From Saprospiraceae bacterium (GTDB lineage: Bacteria; Bacteroidota; Bacteroidia; Chitinophagales; Saprospiraceae), in contig JAHBTW010000027.1 of NCBI GenBank assembly GCA_019638385.1, positions 1 to 45,025 of the forward strand: a DNA stretch of 45,025 nt, written 5' to 3'. The first letter of the stretch is position 1. Each line of letters starts with the position of its first letter. Below are positions 1 through 8,047 of the stretch, one piece after another. A program made the position numbers and the translations under genes. The notes under the pieces were generated by a model, which saw only the letters and a list, made by a program, of their open reading frames with translations, was not told the origin of the DNA and made no database searches.

Positions 1-57
1 GGGCTTAAGTTAATGGGTATGAACAAGCGTTGTATGTGATTTTAAAAACGAGGATAA

Positions 58-1422
58 ATGATAACCATTGACAAATCTCTGTTAAGTCCTGACCTAATTC
101 AAAGACTTGACAATCTACATTCGGAAATTAGTAAATTCCGTCAAGAAGGCGAATTAGACCAACTTTCAAAAGAAAAGTTGCGTGACCATTTTAGAACGCA
201 ACATATTTTTCATAGTGCAGGGATTGAGGGCAATAGGCTAACCTTGCAAGAAACAATGTTAGTTTTGAAAGAAGGAGTTACAATCTCTGAAAAATCTATT
301 CAAGACACGGTAGAAGTTAAAAATTTAGGTATTGCATTTGATTTTTTTTATGAATTGGCACAGCAAGACACGCCCATTTCAGAAAATTACATCAAACAAA
401 TCCACCAGTTAGTAGTCGGTAACGACCCCTACTTGAATGCGGGAAATTATAGAAATGTAGGTGTAGTTATCACAGGTTCGGAACATACACCACCCGAACC
501 CTTTGAAGTGCCTTTCAAGATGCAAGAACTAATGGATTGGTTGAACGAAAACTTTGACCAAGAAAATCCTATTGTTTTGGCAGCAGTAGCCCACCACGAA
601 ATGGCTAAAATACACCCTTTTGCAGACGGAAATGGTAGAACTGCAAGGTTGCTTCTTAATTTTATTCTGTTGAAAAAAGGCTATCCTATTTGTAGCATCA
701 AGCGAACTGAACGTCCAAGATATTATGAGGCGATGTCGGAGGCAGATAAAGGCAACTACCATCAAATTATTGAAATGGTAGCGGAAGGTAGTGCTGAACT
801 TTTTGGTGTATATGTCAGAATAAGGGAAGAAACCAACAGAAAAACACAGTTTGCCAAGAAGTGGGGAAATAAAGACATAGAAAGCAGACTTAGAAAAGAG
901 AAAGGAAGATTTGAACTTTGGCAAAATAGAATGAACCAAATCAAATTGGAATTTAGACAATTCACTGATTTATTGAACGAAAATTTATCAACCTATGGGG
1001 CAACCTATTACGAGTACCCACCCATAACTTTTGAAACTTTCCAAGAGTTGGAGGAACGAGGCAGTTCCAACAATACTTTTTTCTTTTCAATTCGTTTTTA
1101 TCACCGAGAAACAAAAAAGATAGTGCAAACATTTCTTTTCAGATTTTTCAGAGACCACAATAAATTTGGGTTTGACAATCCCGTTGTTCCTTTGGAGTTG
1201 AACTGTTTTAATACCGAAACAAAAAGTTTTCTTGTTCTTGAACGTTTTTCTTGGGCAGACAGGATACAACTAAGGGCATTTTACTTTAATCAGTCAAATG
1301 AGTTGGTAGTTACAAAATACGACCGTTCAGAAAGGAAAGTTAAAGAAGAAACTAATCCTAACTTGAACGGAGTGGCTGAAGTATTCTTTGATGATGTACT
1401 TGCTAATGTACTTGGTGTGTAA
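58..1422 (+). CDS. Fic family protein (predicted AMP-transferase), class II
   Basis: The 454-residue product carries the Fic core motif HPFADGNGRTAR at residues 186-197, with the catalytic His186, so it probably transfers AMP (or another nucleotide phosphate) from a nucleotide to a target hydroxyl. An N-terminal SAGIEGN stretch (residues 53-59) matches the (S/T)xxxE(G/N) inhibitory helix, which places it among class II Fic proteins that hold their own active site shut. Residues about 270-454 form a C-terminal part that I do not recognise and that may choose the target. No antitoxin gene is needed for this class and none is visible. The gene is much AT-richer than what follows and ends 11 bp before an attC-like element, which suggests horizontal acquisition. 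The start at 58 gives the complete Fic fold; sequence upstream is cut by the window edge. Confidence 0.9.
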   Translation: MITIDKSLLSPDLIQRLDNLHSEISKFRQEGELDQLSKEKLRDHFRTQHIFHSAGIEGNRLTLQETMLVLKEGVTISEKSIQDTVEVKNLGIAFDFFYELAQQDTPISENYIKQIHQLVVGNDPYLNAGNYRNVGVVITGSEHTPPEPFEVPFKMQELMDWLNENFDQENPIVLAAVAHHEMAKIHPFADGNGRTARLLLNFILLKKGYPICSIKRTERPRYYEAMSEADKGNYHQIIEMVAEGSAELFGVYVRIREETNRKTQFAKKWGNKDIESRLRKEKGRFELWQNRMNQIKLEFRQFTDLLNENLSTYGATYYEYPPITFETFQELEERGSSNNTFFFSIRFYHRETKKIVQTFLFRFFRDHNKFGFDNPVVPLELNCFNTETKSFLVLERFSWADRIQLRAFYFNQSNELVVTKYDRSERKVKEETNPNLNGVAEVFFDDVLANVLGV

Positions 1423-1432
1423 AAAATAAACC

Positions 1433-1566
1433 ACACACAACATTATGTTTGCGAAAAGGCGGGCTAATGTGCGTAATTTAGGCTTTTGTGCTTTCTATAA
1501 ACATTGTGTGTAGGGCAAGGAAAGTGCTATTTAATCCCGCCCTTCGCAAACATTTTTCCGTTAGGC
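1433..1566 (+). repeat. attC-like imperfect inverted-repeat element after the Fic gene
   Basis: Arm TGTTTGCGAAAAGGCGGG (1446-1463) is complementary, with one small bulge, to 1536-1552. Outside the arms, AAC at 1439-1441 faces GTTAGGC at 1560-1566, with short unpaired spacers between. An outer AAC/GTT pair, spacers and an inner arm is the architecture of integron attC sites, and GTTAGGC fits the GTTRRRY core. The left R box does not fit RYYYAAC well and no integrase is in the window, so the element could instead be a mobile intergenic repeat of Bacteroidota genomes. Seen: the repeat and motif. Inferred: cassette recombination site. Confidence 0.4.
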
Positions 1567-2096
1567 ACTTCTATGGCAATCTTCTTATCCTGATAATTTT
1601 CCACCACATCCATCGGTGTGAAGGCGTGTTCCAACGCAGCGCTTACATGCGTGTAGCCAAGAGGCTTTATGAATTTTATTCTAAGTTTTATTTGATCCAC
1701 ATCATTCTTGTCTGCCACATAGGCAAAATACCGGAGTTTGGACTCAAAGCGATTGTAAAGCACGAATTGAGGAAATACAACCGATTGTGAATCTGTTAAT
1801 CCCATTAACTCATTGATCAGCACCCAGCCGTCGGCGGGGTGGTAATCGCCCAAACCTGTGGCGGCCTCTATATGGCTTGTGTTGGGCTGGGTATTACTGG
1901 TGTTGGGATGGTAAGGGGAAGCCAGATAATTGAGTTGTCCGGGGCTGTTATCATTCGGTTTAATATACAGATACCAACCGGAAGCCGTCCAGTCGAAAGT
2001 GGAGTTATTATCCGGATTGTCGGCACAGTACTGGGCTGTTGCCCGCCCTCCAATGATGGCGCAGAGTGCCGTCAGCAATGTAATTTTTCTGAACAT
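1527..2096 (-). CDS. Secreted protein of unknown function
   Basis: The 189-residue product starts with MFRKITLLTALCAIIGGRATAQ, a clear signal peptide ending in an Ala-x-Ala-like site, so it is exported. The start at 2096 is chosen over a longer in-frame opening because the upstream extension is basic and lacks any export signal. The mature part is hydrophilic, with no family I recognise. Its last ten codons (FAKGGIK end) lie inside the attC-like element at 1433-1566, so the original C terminus may have been replaced when that element arrived. It follows the lipoprotein gene at 2210-3016 on the same strand by 113 bp and may be co-transcribed with it. Confidence 0.6.
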   Translation of the reverse strand: MFRKITLLTALCAIIGGRATAQYCADNPDNNSTFDWTASGWYLYIKPNDNSPGQLNYLASPYHPNTSNTQPNTSHIEAATGLGDYHPADGWVLINELMGLTDSQSVVFPQFVLYNRFESKLRYFAYVADKNDVDQIKLRIKFIKPLGYTHVSAALEHAFTPMDVVENYQDKKIAIEVPNGKMFAKGGIK

Positions 2097-2209
2097 AACA
2101 GTATGCTTTAGAGTGAAGAAATGCAAAAGATGTACCTGCTTCGCCGGACGACGAAGTTGAGTGAATAGATGGCTGAAACCATACTGAATAAACTTAACTT
2201 GCCGGGATA

Positions 2210-3016
2210 TTACGGTAGCTTTTCTCCCCGCCATTTGCGCTTGATGCGCACGCCGTTTTGAGTGAATTCGTATTCTATGTTGAGGGATTTGTTGTCCGGC
2301 TGTAGCACGGCAAAGACCAGACCGGGTGTGTAACACTGTTCAAGACCGGCAGGAGGTAAGTGAGTGGTTTGATGTAAGAAATAATGCGTATTATAAATCC
2401 CCCGACTCCCAAGTCTCGCATTGCATCCTCTGGGCAAATTAAAAGGATAAGCGCCTAAATTATAATCTAAATCAAGCGTCACGCGAAAAGTATCCGAAGG
2501 GGACCCTTCGTCATGGCCGAGGTACTCGCCGAAAATTGGGTACTGGGCTAATGTTCCCGAATGGCTGTTGTCGGTATAGTGATTAAAATAGTATGCTTTT
2601 TGTACCGTTACCTTGCCGCTATCACCGGGAAAACAAAGGGAATCAAAATTGTCATTATATGTAGTGAGGGTAAAATTAATCCAGCCGGATACGTTATCGA
2701 AAATAAGAAAGAACAGGCTATCGGTAAACACACGCGGATCGTCTCCGATTTTCCACTCGTAGCGGCTCATGCGCGTATCAGCAGCTCTGAAGTAAATTCT
2801 TCTTACCCCCGGAGTAGGTATAGTATCTCTGAAGGGCAGATAATGTGGGTCGGTCCAGTTGGTTACCGTAAACGCTGCATCTGTCCTTACCACCGTCAGG
2901 CACTTATCATAATTCGGGCATTCCGGGTTGAGGGGGTCATCGCAGGGCGGGTCTTTTTTGCAGCCGGTCCAAAGTGCGAGGGTAAGAAGCGGGAGGAGGA
3001 GGAATGTTTTTTTCAT
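2210..3016 (-). CDS. Predicted lipoprotein of unknown function
   Basis: The 268-residue product opens with MKKTFLLLPLLTLALWTGCKKD; the WTGC lipobox predicts lipidation at Cys19 and anchoring in the envelope. After a short Cys-rich acidic linker (DPPCDDPLNPECPNYDKC) the sequence looks beta-rich, with many aromatic and Asp/Thr residues, but I recognise no domain. It lies upstream of the secreted protein gene ending at 1527 in the same orientation; the pair may form a small envelope operon. Upstream is the 3017-3403 intergenic stretch that separates it from the sigma factor gene, whose terminator lies there. Confidence 0.65.
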   Translation of the reverse strand: MKKTFLLLPLLTLALWTGCKKDPPCDDPLNPECPNYDKCLTVVRTDAAFTVTNWTDPHYLPFRDTIPTPGVRRIYFRAADTRMSRYEWKIGDDPRVFTDSLFFLIFDNVSGWINFTLTTYNDNFDSLCFPGDSGKVTVQKAYYFNHYTDNSHSGTLAQYPIFGEYLGHDEGSPSDTFRVTLDLDYNLGAYPFNLPRGCNARLGSRGIYNTHYFLHQTTHLPPAGLEQCYTPGLVFAVLQPDNKSLNIEYEFTQNGVRIKRKWRGEKLP

Positions 3017-3403
3017 GTCAACAGCGTTTTGGTGGCGTCAAGCTGCACAGCCGTTAAATGTTTGCAGCGAGCCTTGTATGCGGACTATAAAATATCGAAC
3101 TCGTAAACAAAGTAAATAGCTTCGATTGTAAAAGGCAAGTTTTTTTGCTAATTTTTTTTCAAAAAAAAAAAAATAACAGAATATAATTCTATTATTAACA
3201 TCAATACATTACTCCCCGCCAAATAAACGCTGCCGGCCTTACTTCGAAAAGCGGTAAAATTAACTTTTATGGGGTGGGCGAAAAAACGCCCCGCTTGCGG
3301 GGTCGCTGCGCAACTCCGGGAAAGCCTGACGGCTTAAGCCCGAAGGAGCAATAGAATATCCCTGAAAATATCTAACAGAATGGAGGCGGTTTAGCAAAAA
3401 AAA
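3017..3403. other. Intergenic stretch between lipoprotein and sigma factor genes
   Basis: No convincing coding sequence was found here. It holds an A/T-rich tract with homopolymers (about 3139-3185) and the rpoD terminator at 3281-3302. A plausible promoter for the lipoprotein gene was looked for, but only a degenerate TA-TTTG box is present. Confidence 0.5.
3281..3302 (-). terminator. Rho-independent terminator of rpoD
   Basis: On the minus strand a CCCCGC/GCGGGG stem is followed after two bases by six consecutive T residues (plus-strand A run 3281-3286). It lies about 100 bp downstream of the rpoD stop codon. Confidence 0.6.
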
Positions 3404-4273
3404 CTACTGCCCCAGATAAGACTTAAGCGCATTGCGGTTGTACGACTTGCGCAGGCGGCGGATGGCGCGCTCTTTGATTTGGCGCACCCGCTCGCGCGTG
3501 AGGTTGTACAGCTCGCCGATTTCCTCCAGCGTGAGCGGTTTGCTGCCGTTGAGGCCGTAGTAGGAGGAAAGCACCTCTACTTCGCGGGGAGAAAGGATCG
3601 AAAGCCCTTGTTGTACTTCGTCGCGGAGCGATTGCTCCATCAATTCCATATCGGGGCTCATGTTGTCGTCGCCGGAGATGAGGTCGAGCATCGTGGCGTC
3701 TCCGTCTTCGTTATTGAGCGGGGCATCCACCGACAAATGGCGGCTCTGCCCGCGCAGCATATTGGCCACCTCTTTGGGCGTCATGTCGAGTATTTCGGCC
3801 AGCTCATCATTGGTGGGGTCGCGTTCAAATTCCTGTACAAAAGAGATAAACGCCTCGTTGACTTTATTGTAAGAACCTACCTTGTTGAGCGGCAGGCGCA
3901 CAATGCGCGAATATTCTACAATGGCTTGCAAGATGGATTGCCGGATCCACCACACGGCATAAGATATGAATTTGAATCCTTTGGTCTCGTCAAATCGGCG
4001 GGCGGCTTTCATCAGGCCCACATTGCCTTCATTGATGAGGTCGCTCAGCGAAAGGCCCTGATTCTGGTATTGTTTGGCAACGGACACCACAAATCGAAGG
4101 TTGGCACGGGTGAGATTTTCAAGAGCTTCCTGGCTGTCTTGCTTGATTTCCCGAGCCAGCCGAGCCTCGTCGTCGGCAGTCAGCATGGGTATTTTGCCGA
4201 TGTCGTTGAGGTACTTATCCAGCGCTAAACTCTCTCTGGATGTAATCTTATTGGTAATTTTAAGCTGGCGCAT
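3404..4273 (-). CDS. rpoD: RNA polymerase primary sigma factor RpoD/SigA
   Basis: The 289-residue protein begins MRQLKITNKITSRESLALDK, the usual start of the short primary sigma factors of Bacteroidota, which lack the long region 1.1. Region 1.2 (LDKYLNDIGKIPMLTADDE), region 2 (GNVGLMKAARRFDETKGFKF and AVWWIRQSI), region 3 (EYSRIVRLPLNKVG) and the region 4.2 helix-turn-helix (LTLEEIGELYNLTRERVRQI) are all intact and in order. It directs RNA polymerase to housekeeping promoters, which in this phylum carry a TAnnTTTG -7 box; several such boxes appear elsewhere in this window. It seems to be a single-gene unit closed by the terminator at 3281-3302. Confidence 0.97.
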   Translation of the reverse strand: MRQLKITNKITSRESLALDKYLNDIGKIPMLTADDEARLAREIKQDSQEALENLTRANLRFVVSVAKQYQNQGLSLSDLINEGNVGLMKAARRFDETKGFKFISYAVWWIRQSILQAIVEYSRIVRLPLNKVGSYNKVNEAFISFVQEFERDPTNDELAEILDMTPKEVANMLRGQSRHLSVDAPLNNEDGDATMLDLISGDDNMSPDMELMEQSLRDEVQQGLSILSPREVEVLSSYYGLNGSKPLTLEEIGELYNLTRERVRQIKERAIRRLRKSYNRNALKSYLGQ

Positions 4274-4411
4274 ACGTCCGGGACATTTTAGAAAATCATT
4301 CGGGAAAAATATACGGTGATTGAGCGATTAAGTTTTATCAAAATTAACAAACTCGCTCAAGATACAGTTTCTGCACTGAAAAAGTTTCTCTTATCCGCTA
4401 ATGTCGGGTTC

Positions 4412-5164
4412 TCAACGCACGTGAATGACCTGCTCCGAAGTCAGGATGGGTTGCCGTTGGTAACGCAGAAACAACTGGATGGTGGCCAGTACGTCCTTTT
4501 CGCAATAAAATGAAATCCGCTCCACGTCCTGTTCTTCCCAATACACCTGCCCCACCATGCTGCCGTCAATGTCATCTTTGGGGGAAGGAAAACCCAGCAG
4601 GGCGGCCAGCACTTTGAGCGAGGTATAGCTCTTGATGTCGCCGAATTTCCACAACTCCATTGTATCTAAGAGGTATTTTGTTTCCCAGGGCTTTTTTCCC
4701 CACAATTGCAGCGGCCCCGGCAACTGTAAGCCATGTACCACCATACGCCGACATATATATGGTATGTCAAATTCCCGGATGTTGTGCCCGCACAGGAAGT
4801 ACTTGTCGGTGTTGCTGTAGTACTTCTGCACGAGTTCAGCAAAGTCCTTCAGCACCACGGATTCATCGTGCCCGGCAAAGGATTTGAGCTTCACTTTCAG
4901 AAGTTTGTTATCGGTATCGCGAAAAACGAAGCCTACGGAAATACAGATGATCTTGCCAAACTCGGCATAAATAGCCGCGCGACGTTGATACGCTGCATCG
5001 GCGTCTTCGCTGGTCAGTTCATCTTCGGGCTTGCGCAAAACGGAGGCCGCTTTGTGAAACCACAGTTCCTGAAAATTTTCGTCCAAATCGTCGTACGTCG
5101 GTTGCGCCGATACGGTTTCGATGTCCAAAAAAAGGACGTTGCCGATGTCTATTTGTTCAATCAT
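4412..5164 (-). CDS. Predicted 3'-5' exonuclease related to the PolB proofreading domain
   Basis: The 250-residue product has the three DEDD exonuclease motifs: FLDIET (Exo I) near the N terminus, HNIREFDIPY (Exo II) and FYCEKDVLA (Exo III, YxxxD). It is a stand-alone domain of the DNA polymerase B exonuclease type (family often called DNA_pol_B_exo2) and should remove nucleotides from 3' ends using two metal ions. The in-frame opening runs to 5212, adding 16 residues (MRVEKELLLDQ...); I prefer ATG 5164 because it puts the Exo I motif at the usual distance from the start. It reads away from the coiled-coil gene at 5320 across a 155-bp divergent promoter region. Its cellular substrate is unknown. 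Confidence 0.85.
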   Translation of the reverse strand: MIEQIDIGNVLFLDIETVSAQPTYDDLDENFQELWFHKAASVLRKPEDELTSEDADAAYQRRAAIYAEFGKIICISVGFVFRDTDNKLLKVKLKSFAGHDESVVLKDFAELVQKYYSNTDKYFLCGHNIREFDIPYICRRMVVHGLQLPGPLQLWGKKPWETKYLLDTMELWKFGDIKSYTSLKVLAALLGFPSPKDDIDGSMVGQVYWEEQDVERISFYCEKDVLATIQLFLRYQRQPILTSEQVIHVR

Positions 5165-5319
5165 ATTGGGCAAGAATTCTTGGTCTAAAAGTAGTTCTTT
5201 TTCGACACGCACTCATGGATGCAGGCAAAAAAAGTAAATTTGTATAAAACATCCAGACAATTTTCGGAAAACCGGTATCGTTTGTGTTACGTTTTTCTTA
5301 ACAAAAAAAATCCAACGCC

Positions 5320-6351
5320 ATGATTCCTCCGAATCCATCTTCCGCTCCCGGCCCCGGCGCTCCTATGAGCAGCCCCGATTCCGGGAATTCCCGTCAACGT
5401 CTCGTCGCTATCACTTCTGTGATTATTGTAGCGTTGTTAGGCGTCAATGCGTTCCTGTTGATCAACAAGTTCAAAAAGGACCGTGAGAATACCGAGTTAT
5501 CCTCCCAATTGGATGAAAAAGAAACGCTGCGCGCCGATCTGGAAAAACAGTACTACGATGCGCTCTCACAGTTAGAGCAGATGAAAGGTTCCAACGAAGA
5601 ACTCAACTCTCTGATTGAATCGCAAAAAGACGAATTAGCCACTCAAAAAGCCAAAATTGATCAATTGCTCGCCAATAAGGGCAGCTTGGACAAAGCTCGT
5701 TCCGAGATCAAGAAGCTCAACGGGCAGGTAGAACAGTATCTGGCTGAGATCAATCAATTGCGACTTGAAAATCAGGAATTGGGAGACCAAAACCGACAGC
5801 TCTCCGAAGAAAGACAAGTACTTACTACGGATCTGGAGGCCCAACGAATGACCAACGAACAACTCGAAGCAGCGAAAGCAGCGCTCGCCAGCGAAAAAGA
5901 AACCGTAGAAAAAGAGAGAACCTTTTTGGCTAAAAAAGTGGACCGCGCCTCCATGATTTCGGTGCAAAGCATCGAAGTGACCGGCTTGAAACGCCGTTCC
6001 GACGGTAAGTCCACCAAGAAAAACTACGCAGACAACATTGACCAACTGCAGGTTTGTTTCAAAACGACTGCCAACGAGGTAGCCGAAAACGGAAAGGAAG
6101 TATATTACATCCGCATCCTCAGCCCGCTGGGCGAAACGCTCGCAGTGGAAGAACTCGGATCAGGCTCCTTCACGGCTGCCAGCAACGAGCAGATTCGTTT
6201 CACGCAAAGCAAGGAGTTCAACTACAACGGCACGCCGGAACAAATATGCTCCGTGTGGTCGCCCAACCAGCCGTTCTCCAAAGGCAAGTACGAGGTAGAA
6301 ATCTTCAACAAAGGCTACCTGGCCGGCAAAGGCTCGGTAGTACTCAAGTAA
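5320..6351 (+). CDS. Membrane-anchored coiled-coil protein of unknown function
   Basis: The 343-residue product has a Pro/Ser-rich N terminus, one membrane segment (about residues 27-46, AITSVIIVALLGVNAFLLI), a long Glu/Lys/Gln-rich coiled coil (about 50-205) and a C-terminal beta-rich globular part (about 206-343). No signal cleavage site is evident, so it is probably anchored with the coiled coil in the periplasm. I recognise no named family. A TAAATTTG box at 5235-5242 on this strand is a possible promoter, leaving a leader of about 70 nt. It is followed by its own terminator at 6379-6416 and appears monocistronic. Confidence 0.75.
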   Translation: MIPPNPSSAPGPGAPMSSPDSGNSRQRLVAITSVIIVALLGVNAFLLINKFKKDRENTELSSQLDEKETLRADLEKQYYDALSQLEQMKGSNEELNSLIESQKDELATQKAKIDQLLANKGSLDKARSEIKKLNGQVEQYLAEINQLRLENQELGDQNRQLSEERQVLTTDLEAQRMTNEQLEAAKAALASEKETVEKERTFLAKKVDRASMISVQSIEVTGLKRRSDGKSTKKNYADNIDQLQVCFKTTANEVAENGKEVYYIRILSPLGETLAVEELGSGSFTAASNEQIRFTQSKEFNYNGTPEQICSVWSPNQPFSKGKYEVEIFNKGYLAGKGSVVLK

Positions 6352-6378
6352 CTAAGCAGTTCTGAAAAGTTTTAGTGG

Positions 6379-6416
6379 GCGTCGTCCGGCAATGGCTTCG
6401 GACGGCGCTTTTTTTT
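6379..6416 (+). terminator. Rho-independent terminator of the coiled-coil gene
   Basis: A 10-bp stem GCGTCGTCCG / CGGACGGCGC (one G-T pair) with a 10-nt loop is followed by eight T residues. It separates this gene from the convergent trpD. Confidence 0.85.
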
Positions 6417-6427
6417 GAAAACTTCCT

Positions 6428-7414
6428 CTACTCTAACACCTTAGCCAGCACTTGTGCGGCTCGACCGCTTTTTAAGCTCTCCCGTGCTTCCTCTATACAT
6501 TCTACCAAGCTGCGTTCGGGGCGGAGGCAATGAATGCCGAGTCCGGCATTGGCGCACACCACTTGCGCCTGCGCCTGAGTACCGCTATTTTCAAGTATCG
6601 CTCTGAAAATGCCGGCTGCTTCCACGTCGGTATGCCCGCCGAAAAGGGCATCCTGATGTACCCGCGCCGACCCGATGTCTTCCGGCTCCAGGGTATATTC
6701 GCCGGAGTTTTGAAATACCTTGAACGACCCGGTCAGGGAAATTTCATCATAGCCGTCCAAGCTGTGGACGATGGCAAAGCGGCGTCCGGATTCCTGCATC
6801 ACATATTGATACAGTCGGGAAACGTCTAACCCGGAGACACCCAACAAATTATGCGTCGGCTGCGCCGGGTTGACTAAGGGGCCGAGCAGGTTGAAAACGG
6901 TTTTCATCCCCATTTGCTGCCGGATCGGCGCCACCTCTTTTAATGCCGGGTGAAATAAGGGCGCGTGAAGAAAGCAAATGCCGGCCTGCTCCAACTGCCT
7001 GCGCAACACGTCCGTATCATTGGTAAACCGGTAGCCCAATGCGGCCAGCACATTTGAGGAGCCAACGGAAGAAGAGACTCCGTAACTGCCGTGTTTGGTT
7101 ACTTTATAGCCGGCGCCTGCCACCACCAAAGCGGCCAGCGTAGAGATATTGAACGTATTTTTATGGTCGCCGCCGGTTCCTACGATGTCAATGGTTTGTT
7201 CTCCCCGGAGGTCAAAAGGAACGGCCAGGCGCAGCAATGCGTCGCGGAATCCTTCCAGTTCCTGCACGGCGGGAGGGCGCATCTGAAATGCAGTGATGAA
7301 GCTCGCCACCTGCGCGGGATTGTGCTGCCCTTCGGCAATTTCCGTCAGGATGGCGGCGGCTTCTTGCCGGTGGAGTTGTTCGTGATCGAATAAGCGGGAG
7401 AGGATGGATTTCAT
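6428..7414 (-). CDS. trpD: Anthranilate phosphoribosyltransferase
   Basis: The 328-residue enzyme joins anthranilate to phosphoribosyl pyrophosphate, the second step of tryptophan synthesis. The PRPP-binding loop DIVGTGGDHKNTFNIST and the KHGSYGVSSSVGSSNVL anthranilate/PRPP region are both present at the expected places, and the length matches the family. The usual Gly after GTGGD is His here. It is the last gene of the trpE-trpG-trpD unit and starts 2 bp after the trpG stop. No trpC, trpF, trpB or trpA follows; they must lie elsewhere. Confidence 0.95.
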   Translation of the reverse strand: MKSILSRLFDHEQLHRQEAAAILTEIAEGQHNPAQVASFITAFQMRPPAVQELEGFRDALLRLAVPFDLRGEQTIDIVGTGGDHKNTFNISTLAALVVAGAGYKVTKHGSYGVSSSVGSSNVLAALGYRFTNDTDVLRRQLEQAGICFLHAPLFHPALKEVAPIRQQMGMKTVFNLLGPLVNPAQPTHNLLGVSGLDVSRLYQYVMQESGRRFAIVHSLDGYDEISLTGSFKVFQNSGEYTLEPEDIGSARVHQDALFGGHTDVEAAGIFRAILENSGTQAQAQVVCANAGLGIHCLRPERSLVECIEEARESLKSGRAAQVLAKVLE

Positions 7415-7416
7415 AA

Positions 7417-8022
7417 TCAGTCTTCATTTTTATGGAGATGCGGTTCCACGCAATAGCGAAAAAAATTGGCCAGCATTTGTCGTCCGTGCTCCGTCATAAT
7501 GGATTCCGGGTGAAACTGTACGCTGCGTACGTTGTAGCGTTTGTGCCGGAGTGCCATAATGGCGCCGTTTTCATCCTCTGCCGTTATTTGCAACGCTTCC
7601 GGAAAGCCCTCCCGACGCACTACCCAAGAGTGATAGCGCCCGGCCTGAAACACCGGCGGCAAGCCGCGAAACAGCGGTTCGTCCGCATCGGTCACCCGGA
7701 TGGGCGTTTCTACCCCGTGAAAGACCGCGCTGAGGTTTTCCAACTGCCCGCCGAATGCTTCCCCGATGGCTTGCTGCCCCAGACAAACGCCGAGGATGGG
7801 TTTGTGCGGCGCGTACCGCCGGATCAGCTCCGGCATAATACCGGCTTGTGCCGGCAATCCTGGTCCCGGCGACAGTACAATCGCATCGTATTCCGCCACG
7901 GCATCCACTTCGATGGCGTCATTTCGGCACACCGTCACCTGATGCTGCGGCCCCAACTCCCGGATGTATTGTACCAGGTTGTATGTAAAGGAATCGTAGT
8001 TGTCTAAAACGAGTATTTTCAT
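7417..8022 (-). CDS. trpG: Anthranilate synthase glutamine amidotransferase subunit
   Basis: The 201-residue class I glutamine amidotransferase supplies ammonia to TrpE. It starts MKILVLDNYDSFTYNLVQYI, a hallmark of TrpG/PabA, has the oxyanion loop SPGPGLP, the nucleophile Cys80 in GVCLGQQAIGEAFGG, and the His-Glu pair in VQFHPESIMTEHG. In many bacteria one such subunit serves both TrpE and PabB; the setting between trpE (25-bp gap) and trpD (2-bp gap) points to tryptophan synthesis as its main role. Confidence 0.95.
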   Translation of the reverse strand: MKILVLDNYDSFTYNLVQYIRELGPQHQVTVCRNDAIEVDAVAEYDAIVLSPGPGLPAQAGIMPELIRRYAPHKPILGVCLGQQAIGEAFGGQLENLSAVFHGVETPIRVTDADEPLFRGLPPVFQAGRYHSWVVRREGFPEALQITAEDENGAIMALRHKRYNVRSVQFHPESIMTEHGRQMLANFFRYCVEPHLHKNED

Positions 8023-8047
8023 GTTGTTTCTTTTTTGCTTCTGTGTA

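Noticed and set aside
3479..4228. 249-residue plus-strand frame opposite rpoD
   Set aside because: It is fully covered by the conserved sigma factor on the other strand.
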